Origin: Entoloma clypeatum
Lineage: Eukaryota; Basidiomycota; Agaricomycetes; Agaricales; Entolomataceae
Assembly: GCA_963565915.1 (NCBI GenBank)
Contig: OY751493.1
Span: forward strand, 2,728,001-2,792,000
DNA: 64,000 bases
Direction: 5' to 3'
The notes under the pieces were generated by a model. That model was not told the origin of the DNA. It made no database searches and was given only the letters and a program-made list of their open reading frames with translations. The position numbers and the translations under genes are program-made. This document shows, piece after piece, positions 27,881 to 39,200 of the stretch; the stretch's first letter is position 1, and the number at the start of each line of letters is the position of its first letter.

Positions 27881-30347
27881 TCAGTCGTAATATGCCGTCC
27901 GTGCCTCCACACTATCTATTTCTTCGTCCGAATCAAAAAGCTCTACCACATTCTGCTTCAAGGCTTGATGGTGCCTTTCACCAGAATACCAAGCCAAGAC
28001 TCGAGGGTGCACTTTCACTCTGCCCTCATGCATCAGAAACCAGAATGACTGGAGTTATACAATGGAGGGTACTTGCTTGGCTGGATTAAAATTGAGAACT
28101 TGCAGCTGCTCAAGACATGTCGCGCGGGACAGTGCAACATATGCTTTCAAACAAAATCGGCCGACATTCCATGTAATATAGTCCATAAGACCCACCTTGA
28201 CCTTTCTCAAAAGTTCCTTTGAGGTCCACTTTGACACGTTCTAGCGTTTGCCCCTGTGACTTATGCACACTTAGTGCCCAGGCAAGAATCAGCGGTACCT
28301 GGTGCTGATGCTCAGTGACCAAGTTCCTCGACACGAAATGACATTCACTTGGTCACGTCGAGCTTCCATAGTACCATCAGCGTTGTCGACAGTGAATTCT
28401 TGTGGAATGCACATCGCCTCTCGGCCACCTATAAAACGGACAACTGGCCAAGTGCAGTCCTCCGCCGGAGCATTCCTCTGCTCTCCCGTGGTAGCGATGT
28501 GGGTTTTATCTTTCAACGCTTCTACAACCTTACTAAACCTCACAACTTGTCCCACAGATCCATTGACCAGCTCTCCTTGAACAAGGTTCTATAAGTGTAA
28601 TTTGATTTCAGCAGTTTTATCTGGTATTGATGCAGTGGGTTCATCAACCTTTACCAGCATTACTTGTGCACCAACCTAGTCATTTAGTAATGGATTGGAG
28701 GTGATAATTTTGAAAGTATGGAAGGCAAACCTTTAAGTGTAATGACTTGTGAACTACAAGACGTTCAAGAACACAACCCGTTTGGCTCGCATCTATTCTG
28801 TTGCCATTCGAATCAACCCCCGAGTAATCGCGGGCCAAATATACATGGAGTTCTGTCTTCAGCCGCCCTATACGCAGGGAATTGGCGGTATCAACTTCGT
28901 GTCGGGTTGAATACCTGTCAGACATAAGTCAGTTGATGGAATTCAAAGAAGAGTTCCAAACAATTCTGTGGGCTCGATGCCATCCTCATAAGTGATCGGC
29001 CGCGATAAACTCCTGAATGCGAATATCGTATCATCCTTTATCCGGCCGAAACGCATTGCATTCAACATGTTAACAAATGCTGGAAGTTTAGTGAGAAGTA
29101 TTCTGAGTCAGAGGGGGAGCTACCTTGATCTCTTTGACGGAATACACGTGTCAAAGTCACAGGTGACCCCACACAACAATTCCACACTTCTGCCTCAAAT
29201 GTAAATTTGGGCTCAATCTGTTGTCCTATCCCATCTCTTCGAGGTACAGGGGGTAGCTGGCAAAAATCACCTGAGAGTACGAGCTGTGAAGCGTCAGAGC
29301 AATTTGGAACATGTTGCTGACTGTACGCACCTGAATGCCTCCGAACGGATGGTCATTGCCTCTGACGCCGCGCGCTATGCGTTCCTACAAGAAAATCACA
29401 TGGCTGACACCCAAAAACAGTTTTCATCGGCCTGTCACCTACAAGCTTATCAAATAATGTCCCGTCAATCATGGAAACTTCTTACACTGGTGAGCACGAG
29501 ACGACAAGAGGGAATGAAGTTGCATACTTTCGTCTATGATAAGGGTGTCGACTGCTTGCCATCGGAAGCGGACATTCTCGAACTGTTGAGAACCAAAGAA
29601 TTTCCCAATGTACCTTGTCGGATCTTGTTCTCCCAGGCCTATACCTGCCCAAGAATGAAGAGTACTACCGCCGATATTGACAGCGGCAATGCCTGTAGAG
29701 GCGGTTATCCCAAGTGTTTTACCAGATTCTCGAACGGAACGAATGATCTCGCGAAGCAAGACGGATTTTCCAGTGCCTGAAAAAGAGAACATTGGTCGGG
29801 AAAATGAGCAGCTGCAGGTTGACGAACCTGCCGAACCGGTGAAAAACACACTGCGACCTTGTTTCACTCTATCAAGAACCTTCTGCTGTTCCGGCGATAA
29901 TACAACTCGGCGTGGTTGACCACAAGGGTCTCGGGTGCAAGTTCCTATTTGTGGTAGCCGGTTGACCTCTGGCACTCTCGTTTTGAGTACTTGATGAACA
30001 GCCCTTTCTGCCATGCCTTGCAGAAAAGAATAAAACAAGTCGGATGGCAATTAATAACTGACCCAGATACTCACTGGCTAACCATTCTTCTGCTCTTTGG
30101 AGAGACGAAAAGCTTCGGTGGATCGCTCCAGGATATCTTGAAACCTGTGATTATATGACATCCGTTCAGCTGGCATACGAGATACCAATTTGATCACAGA
30201 CTTGCTCTTTGCACTTCAAAGGAAGGTGAACGTCGAATCATCTGCTTTTCAAGTGGTTTCCACACATACCTCATTCCATGTAGTATATACGGCTGGGGGA
30301 TTTCGACCGACGAGCACGGCAAAATACTTCTTCGCAGCTTTGGGCAT
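27881..30347 (-). CDS. PIF1 helicase with N-terminal hybrid-binding (RNase H1-N) domain
   Basis: The first three exons (30347-30270, 30213-30202, 30144-30075) encode [26 protein letters not shown] and [16 protein letters not shown], a complete RNase H1 N-terminal/caulimovirus viroplasmin fold at residues 6-53, which binds RNA:DNA hybrids. The second exon is only 12 nt. A PIF1-type superfamily 1B helicase follows: Walker [53 protein letters not shown] and AYVALSRAT. The last intron (28020-28076) has a GC donor (AA|GCAAGT), which is needed to reach [15 protein letters not shown] and the stop at 27881. PIF1 unwinds 5'-to-3' and removes G-quadruplexes and R-loops; a hybrid-binding domain fits R-loop targeting, but that is inference. 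Confidence 0.85.
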
Positions 30348-30476
30348 ATAGAACGTTAAGGTTGAGTTCAATTATCATGGGTGTGACAAAATTCACGGGG
30401 GTCAGAGGTCACGCGCATTGTTACATAATGGCACGCGTGGACGACGTGTGTACGCCCCCACTTCGACGTTACCGCC
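30348..30476. promoter_or_regulatory. 129-bp divergent promoter between two PIF1 genes
   Basis: The two PIF1 helicase genes start back to back with only 129 bp between their ATGs (30347 and 30477). No other gene is present, so both promoters must lie here or overlap the neighbouring 5' exons. The plus-side start has a good context (ACCGCCATGCC). Both proteins begin MPKA. Confidence 0.6.
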
Positions 30477-33006
30477 ATGCCGAAAGCTCCGAAAGGAAGT
30501 GTCTCAACGTATCAAAGGGTCTGTCTGCGCGATAGTACAGAGTCCTTCCCGGGTGGTAATGATACCTTGGTAATGCGTCGGCGGACTTATCCATTCATCG
30601 CGCCTTCGGTTGTCTGATAATAAGTCCTTCCCACCTAGAGCCGTGATGGGGAATCGATTGATCACGATTGTGCCATCCCTAATTGTGCATCCAGAGCCCT
30701 TCTGTGTTGTTTTACTGATTCCGATCCCAGGCTTTCCAGCAAGTCCTTTATTAAACCCTCCATTGGCAATCGCAGGCATTTCAAACATGGAGTATCCAGA
30801 TTCTACAAAGTACTGGGCGGAGCACAGGCGCAAGAAAACGGATGTGGGAGTTCAAACGCTGCACCCACATCTTATCGAGCCTCCTGGTCTGGTTGGCCCG
30901 CCAGCGAGCAGTATTGCAGCGCTGCAGCTACCGTGGCCACATAGGACCGCTTGTCACGAGCCTCTAGCTCCCGTGCAACCGCGAGTTATACGATTTTCGG
31001 CGGAGCAGAGGCGGGTTTTACAACTTATTAACTCAGGAGAAAACATATTTTTCACAGGGCCTGCTGGTGATTGCTATATCTTTCTTTGGCTAACTTCTCA
31101 TCAGAAACGTTCCCCGATGGCATAGGTACTGGAAAATCAATGTTACTTCGCCACCTGATACAAGTACTCAAACAGACACGACGTGTAGCTATCACTGCAC
31201 CGACAGGCATCGCCGGGATAAATATTGGAGGTTCTACCATACATTCCTTCGCTGGTATTGGCCTGGGCAAAGAACCGGCCGAAAAACTTGCTGCTAAAAT
31301 TCGGAACTCCGATCGTTTGAAGGAGCGCTGGAATTCTACGCAGGTCCTAATTATTGACGAGAGTAAGTGATATAAAGATCTTCTGTTTGCATACCAATCT
31401 CATAGATCTCAGTTTCCATGATGGATGCGACTCTATTCGACAAACTCGTGAGCCGTGGCTTCGGATTCAGTCTGATAGTGCATAATGTTGTCGGGTTAGG
31501 AATACATTGCTCGAGTTGTCCGTGACTGTCCGAAACCATTCGGTGGTGTTCAAGTTCGTTGTCTCGAAGGCTGTTGTATGAGAACTAATATATGATGCCC
31601 ACACGCAGCTGGTTTTGTCAGGGGACTTCTTTCAATTACCACCCGTTCCAGACCAAAGTTACGAATACAGAATGGCTGCTACTTATGCATTTGATGCGAA
31701 GTCTTGGTCAACGTGTATCTCTCAACCGATTTTCCTCACTGAAGTTTTCCGACAACAAGACAACGGTCAGCACAATATTCTTTCACACGCAAGGGTTAAC
31801 ACTATCATTTATAGCCTTTGTTGATATCCTTTCGGCGATACGGACGGGCATTCTTGAAGCCGAACATGTCAAGCAGCTACAACGTCTGACAAGACCACTA
31901 CACTATGACGATGGGATCGAGCCAAGCCAAATGTGTGACTCATCCGACATACATATCCCAACGCTTGACTGAATCTAACTGATGAGATTTCCTTTGCGGA
32001 GTGAAGTCGAAAGTTGCAACAACAGTCGACTTGCTGCATTACTGGGTCCTGAATATATATACCATTCAACGGACAGCGCAGGTTATGATTACCAGCATCA
32101 GCCGATTCCCAAAGAAAGTGCTAATGCACTTCTGGACCGCCTCGTTGCAGTTCCAAGACTCTCGCTGAAGGTGAGGCAGGATTCTGTGCCTCGCTTTATT
32201 TCAAGCATTACGCATGTTTTCAGATCAGTGCACAAGTAATGCTCATACAGGTACATTGATTCATTTGACACTCCCTGAACTCACAAGTCATTCGCCTCCG
32301 CAGAACATAGAACAAGGTGTTCTTGTCAACGGCTCTGTGGGTAGAGTCACTGAGTTCCTGACAACTAATGAAGCAGTAGCAAGAAACATCCGTATTGCAA
32401 CATTGAAAAATAGCCCGCCTCCACCGCCAGAGGACTATATTCAATTGCGGCCAATAAATGATAATGTCTTTGGGCCTCGGGAGAAGTGGCCTCTTGTCCA
32501 TTTCACCAGTGGATGCGAGCTTCTCTGTGCGCCTTTGGAGTTTTCGGTTGAAGGATTTATGGGCAATGTTGAAGCTCACAGACTCCAAGTCCCACTCACC
32601 CTTGCATGGGCATTATCGGTTCACAAGTCGCAAGGTCAGACTCTAACACGGGTCAAAGTTGACCTGGGACGAATATTTGAAAAGGGGCAAGGTGTGTCTG
32701 ATGTTTGTGAGCCCTTCCATCTCGTTGAGGTTCAACTTTTGGAGCATACGTCGCCCTCTCCCGCGCAACAACCATGGAACACCTGGAAGTGTGTAATTTT
32801 CAACCCTCAAAGTACGCAATTATTTAGATCAGGAACACGTTCCGTTATTTGATCACCCCTCTCCCAGAGTGATGGCTCATCCGCGAGTCAAGTTGTGGCA
32901 AGAATACTGGACTGTGCAAGATCGAGATGCCCTTTATGAGGAAATGGACTCTGAAGAAGCCATTACCCGATATTGGGATGATACAGGAATCCCATCACTG
33001 CCATAA
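30477..33006 (+). CDS. PIF1-family DNA helicase
   Basis: Twelve exons can be traced: 30477-30569, 30625-31066, 31126-31362, 31413-31447, 31500-31553, 31609-31765, 31815-31932, 31987-32170, 32224-32250, 32304-32691, 32745-32811 and 32868-33006, giving 646 residues. Motifs: Walker A GPAGTGKSMLL, ITAPTGIAGINIGG, Walker [61 protein letters not shown] and YVALSRATT, ending SKVMAHPRVKLW. Introns fall at the same places as in the minus-strand paralogue at least in the Walker A loop and before the HPRV motif. The N-terminus has no hybrid-binding domain, only MPKA shared with the paralogue. It is not a Helitron: no Rep domain is present and the gene is conventionally spliced. Confidence 0.92.
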
Positions 33007-33133
33007 TCTAATTGAAGAAATGATCCTTTCACACTTCTCACAGCTCATTTAACAAGGTTTCATATACTGGATTACATGGTCATGTATCTGTCCACTGTGT
33101 ACAACTGGAAGAAAGCCTAACATTCTACATCCA

Positions 33134-36132
33134 CTATGCAACAGGGGGGATGGATGCAGGGTCTTGATGTGACTGAGTTTCTAGCTGTGTGATGTCAGCC
33201 GAGGATGGCAAGTGAGCTGGTGTAGAAGAGTTATGTGACATAAGTTGTTCTAAAGTGGTGTTTTCGTCCGTTTCAAAAAGTACCGATGAGTTCGAAAGAG
33301 TGGACGAAGGACTGTCCTCGGCGACCGGATTGGCAGAATGAGGGGGCATGTTCGACGGCGGAGCGTCTGGGCCTCCGCGCGAGGGTGTTTGGGGATTGGC
33401 ACGAAGAGAAGGGTGGATGCTACCTGCAGGTCGTGGGGGCAGTCGAGGAGTGAAATCTTGGGGAGGTGATCCGGAAGGGGGTCCTGCTGTAGTATGAGTG
33501 GGCGTACTAGGCGGTACGCTGGTCACCTTGGTGCTTTTAGAGCCGTAAGGGTAATGTGTAACAGGTTCCCCGACGGGGGTTGGAGGAAGAGGAGGTGATG
33601 GGTGGCTGGGCTCGTCATAAAGCATGTGAGATTGTATGATTAAGTCTTCCATGAGCGAGTCCTAGAATATGGACAGTGAGACACCGAATAGCGCAATTGA
33701 GATCTTTCTTACCTTCCACGTCTGAACACTTAGCAGGTCACCACCCTTGGGCATTTCGTCTTCGCCAAATATAACACCTCCGAACACGATTGCAAGGTTC
33801 TTAGCATCCATTTTGTTCTTCTCGCTAAAAGCTACCACGCGAGCAAGGTGCTCTACAATGGCTTTCAGCGTAGCTTGATGGACAGGAGGCAACCTTCGCA
33901 TTTTGGAACGTAGGAGCATAAAATTGTTTGCTTTGTGCTCCGCTAAGGTCGGAAATCTTCAATGATCTGATACCGAGCAAAAGCGAAGATGCTTTACCTA
34001 AGTCTTCCGTATGCTGCAGCCTTTCTTGCAGGGGAAATCTGAACACCGGCTCCGGTAATTCTCGAAGATAAAGCTGGATGCACAAATGCTAGAGAAATGA
34101 TGCCACAATGAGAAAAAACACAAACCTTTAGCAACGATGCCACGGCATAAACATCATCTTTCTGTGAGTTGAACTCGAATTCTTCCTCATCCTTCTCGAG
34201 ATCATGCTGAAGCTACAAGAGAACGTGAGTCCGTCTGGTCAAGATGAGGCAAGGGATTTACACTTTGCACAACGGCGTGACGTCCAGAAACCTACACGAG
34301 TTAGATGAGCTGGCGAAATTCTCGAGATTGCAGTTAGATTGGTACCCGATAAATCCCTTCAGACTCTAGCCCGCGCTGATCAATTTCCTGGATGCAAATT
34401 CTTACAATCTTAGGGATTTCTCCGTCTTGTAAACCTTTAGAGGTGGCATAGTCCACTAAACTGAAGCCAAAGATCAAGTCGCTGCATGGACCAACGGAAC
34501 CATGCTGGTATAAGATACGCTCAGGTATTGCTGAAGCCAAGGAGCGAGGGATGTAGGCTTTCAACTTGGCAACATCTTTCTCTGGTGATATCTTATCGAC
34601 GATTGTACGCGCATGTAGGGACAGCTGTGTTTGAGTTGTGTGTGTGGCACTGCGTGCGTTGTGAATTTGAACCCAAAAGTTTAAGGTGTTGGATTTCGTA
34701 CGTCATATTATCGGTATATTTTTCGAGAGTCTTTTTCACGATTGTTGATGCATCTTCGATGAACATCTCCAAGCTCTGTAGTACGGTTAGCGAGGACAGG
34801 TTTGCCCGAATTAGGAATCTCATTACCTTATATCCACCCTCTAATATCTTGGTTCGCCTAAGTCGCAAGGTTTCTAACCAATGTACGCCCTTCCGGTATT
34901 CTCTATCTAAATTGGATAAGTGGCGGAAGGCACAAGAGTTGAAGGTAACACAGAGAAGCTGTACCTGCTTCATCCGCTTCTCTTTTTGTGCGAACCGTGC
35001 GTAAAGCTTGATTCTCCCGATTTCCCAGGCCATCCTTGCCCGACCCAGTTTTGTCGAGGAACCCTATCAACTGATTCAGTTGTCTCTTGCCTTAATGTTG
35101 AGGGTGTCAGAGAAGAGGTCAGAGAAGTAGGAGCATTCCATAAGAAATGCGATTTGCCTTGGTGAGCAAGGTCAGAGAACGCAGTCGAGGACGATGGAGA
35201 TCGGTTGCGACCGGTAGAGCCACTTCCTGATGGTCTGCGGTCGAGGGCTCGTAACGGTTGCGGACCAGTCACAGTAGGTCGAGAGGGCATGGAGGGATTA
35301 GATTTCGAGTTACTTAGATGATGGTGTTGTTCAGGGATTAGTGATGGTGTGGGGAGTGGGGAGGTCAAAGAGACGAGGGCGGCCGCACGCTTTTGTTCCT
35401 GCCCGACAATTCAGCACTGACGGCAACGTATTACACAGGGAATGATTTACCTCTACTTCGGCAAATTTCTTGACGTATCTTGCTTTGAGCTTTGGAAGCA
35501 CGTTTTCCGCATACTCGGTATATGCCAATCCAGACTCTTTCAAGTCCTCCTTGATTCGCTTGCGAGTACGATCTTGCGTTTCCTGGACTGGCGTCTTATG
35601 CATGCTGAAAACAAAGAACATGAGACTTCACACCTTCAAGGTGGTCAAGGGGTTGATAACGTCGGTCGCAAGTGTTGAACAGAAGGCTTCTCTGGCTTGC
35701 GCCTCTGATTAAGGCTTCTGAATATCGAAACATAGGCAACGAGCAGTGTACGCACCTCTCTCTACATTATCTCTAACCTCGTTCCAAGCACTTCTGGTAG
35801 TATTCAGCTCCCCTCGATCGTCAAGATACGCGTCGAACGATTTGATTTTTCGGTGTAATTTGACGAGCGACTCCACACTGGAAGCGGCTGAACAAAGTTG
35901 ATATTGTACAATGATATCAAAACTCACTAGAATTCTTCGATTCGCTTCCTATGGAGGAAGGTTGATCGAAAATAGGCACGCGACCTGATTTGCAGACCCA
36001 CCTTTCTTGGAAGAAGCTAAGATAAGAATCGGATAGGATACGCAGATGAGCATCGAACAATGGTATTGGGCCTTGTGGCGGCGGTGGTGGGTCTGAAAGG
36101 GATGGTCTCGACGATGGAGGTTGAGTGTCCAT
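33134..36132 (-). CDS. F-BAR and RhoGAP domain protein (Rgd1/Rga8-like)
   Basis: The N-terminus (from ATG 36132) has a Pro-rich lead then an F-BAR module: FDAHLRILSDSYLSFFQER, KLHRKIKSFDAYLDD, RSAWNEVRDNVERGAYTAR, TQDRTRKRIKEDL and KLKARYVKKFAEVE. A Ser/Pro linker with THR-GPQPLRAL-like low complexity follows (35000-35370), then a second coiled region. The RhoGAP domain (34560-33700) holds the arginine-finger segment LESEGIYR, LYLRELPEPVFRFPLQ and NKMDAKNLAIVFGGVIFGE. The C-terminal tail is Pro/Ser-rich and probably disordered. F-BAR binds curved membrane and RhoGAP switches off Rho/Cdc42 GTPases during polarised growth and septation. At least ten introns; exact joints in the F-BAR part were not all resolved. 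Confidence 0.88.
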
Positions 36133-36277
36133 GATGGGAGTCGACGTTATGATAAGTCGCGTTAATGATGTTATCAGCACGTGATAAGGGATTTAAATCT
36201 TTCCATGCACCATATGGTGTGCCAGGCACCAAATGACTCGGGCGAAAAGGCCCAAAGTTTGCTGTTGACGATACATC
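36133..36277. promoter_or_regulatory. divergent promoter, RhoGAP and ABCC transporter
   Basis: 145 bp between the ATG of the RhoGAP gene (36132, minus) and the first candidate ATG of the ABC transporter (36278, plus). It contains ATTTAAAT at 36190-36197. Both genes must be driven from this short stretch. Confidence 0.45.
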
Positions 36278-39200
36278 ATGGACGCCAGCCAGGTCGTCTT
36301 GCACCCGCCAACACACAAAACCCCCATGGCTCAACTTGTGTATGCGTCCTTGTTGGATATTTCGTCTTCGCATTCAACCCGCTCAATTAGGCTTCCCGTC
36401 GATACCCTCACCATCCCAGCGTTAATGACCGTCGCATCGGCCTTCATCCTGGTCGTCCAGTTGATCTTGTCGGCCTGGAGCACAAAGTTACAATCCACCC
36501 CTGTCGATATCGACGAGCCTGAAAACAGGCCACCTCGTGCCACGTTATCTTTCATAGTCCGAAGGCTTATAGACCAGCAAGGCGAAAAGCCTTTGTTTGT
36601 CTACAGGGTTGCGCGCTTTCTTGGCTGTCTTATTCTCCTTAGCCTCGAGGTTTATTCCTTCATTGTTCCCAAAAGGCGTGACGTTGGCGCCAAAAGGTGG
36701 AGCTGGACAGAACAAAATGCTACTGAAGACTCGAACTTCGTCTCGACCAATCTGCTAGGACTTGGTATGTGTTTGACCTATGTACGTGTTTGAAGAAAAT
36801 CTTTTCCTCAGCAATTATTTATATGTTTGACTGGTCGCATACCATTCAGACCTATACTTTGTTGCTGGCTTTTCTTGCCGTCATAACCAGGCCATGGCCC
36901 AGAACACTCGCATCCAAACACCTGAGTGTCGTTTTGCTCTCAACTTTGGCAGTCTACTTTTACAGGGATTTGTTCCCTTTGGCCACATATACAGACTCTC
37001 CCTTGGATCTTGCGGGAGGCTGGACACTATGGGTCAAGATCATCATGCTCACCCTAACAGGCGCAGTGGCTCCTCTTTTAGTTCCCCGCCAATATAGTCC
37101 TCTTGACGTCAAGGTAAACAACAGCCCCCAGCAAGTACAACATTAATATCTCCCCCAGAATCCTTCGGCCATTCCAAATCCAGAACAAACCGCATCCCTT
37201 CTTTCGTTGATGTTATATTCGTTCTTGGATCCGATTGTCTTCTTAGCATATCGAATTCCTCATCTATCACACAATCAATTGCCACCACTTGCTGACTATG
37301 ATCATGCACATCAACTCAAAGCAAAAAGTTTTCCTGTGCGTGGGCGCGTCATCATCATTCATCAACCGCTCGACTGATTTTAATTAATAGCAACTCGACC
37401 CATTTCGAGTGGGCAAGAAGAGGCACATCTTCTTCGGGCTCATGCATGTATTTCGTAAGGAATATACCATCCTGGCGATAATGATTCTCGTACAAGTCAT
37501 CGCAAGCTTCGCGTCTCCTCTGGGTATCAAGGAATTGCTTCAGTGTGTCTTTTTCTTCCTGAAAAGACTTTCATACGCCTCATGTCCGGCTTGCAGTTAT
37601 CTCGAAACGGGCGGCAGAGGTGCTACCATTCGACCCTGGTTTTGGATACTCTGGTTATTCGTGGGTCCCACTGTGGGTTCTCTTTCTTGGCAGTGGTATA
37701 TTTACATAGCGGTGTGTGGATTATGTTCTACACTATCAACTGGTCATTGACATCTTCTGTCGACAAGACCCGTACCCTTGTACGAGCAGAGGGAATTCTC
37801 ACACAGCTCATATTTGAGCACGCCTTGCGTATCCGCGTGAAGGCAGAGACGGATCCAGGTTCTCCAAGCGACTCCTGCGAGCCTTCCGTTCCCTCGACTC
37901 CAGATACAAGGTCTATTGGGGAGGCGGCCGTGCCAGACGACGAAACCTCGAGTATCACTGAGGATCAATTGATTGCCTCGTCGGGATCAACAACCGTCAA
38001 TACACTTCATTCTCGCGACAATGCTTCAGAAGCGAGTTCATCAAGCACGAAGTCGGCCGGTTTTCACAAAAGCAAGGCAAAGATGTCCAAAGGTTCTGAA
38101 GCGGCGAAAGGGGAAGGAAGCTCAAGCTCAAGCAATCTTGTTGGCAAAATCAACAACCTTGTTACCACCGATCTGGAGAATATCGTGGAATCTCGCGATT
38201 TTCTGTTGGTTTTTCTCTACATACCACTGCAAATTACCCTTTGTATTGCCTTCCTTTACCTTGTCCTTGGCTGGAGGTAAGCTCACTAATATGCTTTATC
38301 TAACATGACAAACGGCTTGTCCTCTGACTCTAGTGCTTTCGTGGGTTTGGCCACAATTTTATTGCTATTCCCTTTGCCTGGATATGTGGCCAAGCGGGTA
38401 CAGGATGTTCAGGAGTCCCGCCTCAGGGCCACAGATGCCCGAGTTCAGACAGTAACAGAAAGTGTGGATTATACTCTGAATATCCCCCTCAGTACTGAAC
38501 GTTTCTAGCCATGAACGTGTTGCGCATGGTCAAACTATTTGGGTGGGAAGCGAAGATGAATGAGAAAATAGCTGGCAAGCGAGACAGAGAATTGGTTTGG
38601 ATATGGAAGCGGCAAGTCCTGGATCTCATCAATGGAAATTTAAAGTACGTGAAGTTTCGATTACACACCGTCAAATTCTATTTCTAAGTATTTAAACAGT
38701 TTCTTGATCCCAGTGATAACCATGGTCACAACATATACGACTTAGTAAGCTCTGTTCACTTTGCATTCCGATCATTATTGATTGCCACTTCTAGTGTGAG
38801 TTATCCGGCTCAAGGAGCTTCCTTCATCTCATCTGGCTCTAGACCGTCGTAATGAAGCAGCAATTGAGTGCCTCGAAAGTGTTCAGTTCTATGAGTGTGT
38901 TTGATATGCTCCGAGATCAACTCCACATGGTATTCTACGCCATCACCCAGTTTGTCACTGGAAAGGTTTCTCTAAACAGAGTCAATGATTTCTTGAACAA
39001 TGTCTGTCTACCGATATTTCTTCCAATGACTCACTGACATATTACAGACCGAACTCCTGGATAATTTTCCTGAAAAAGAGCCAACCAATATATTCGGGGG
39101 CATGGACCGTTCCGATGACGAAAGAATCGGGTTTCGGGATGCCACCTTTACATGGTCCAGTGATACCGATGGTTCGCTCACGCCCTCGAAGCGCACCTTT

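Noticed and set aside
27881..33006. PIF1 helicases as part of a Helitron
   Set aside because: No Rep/HUH domain is fused or adjacent, no CTRR hairpin end is seen, and both genes have many conserved introns as in host PIF1 genes.
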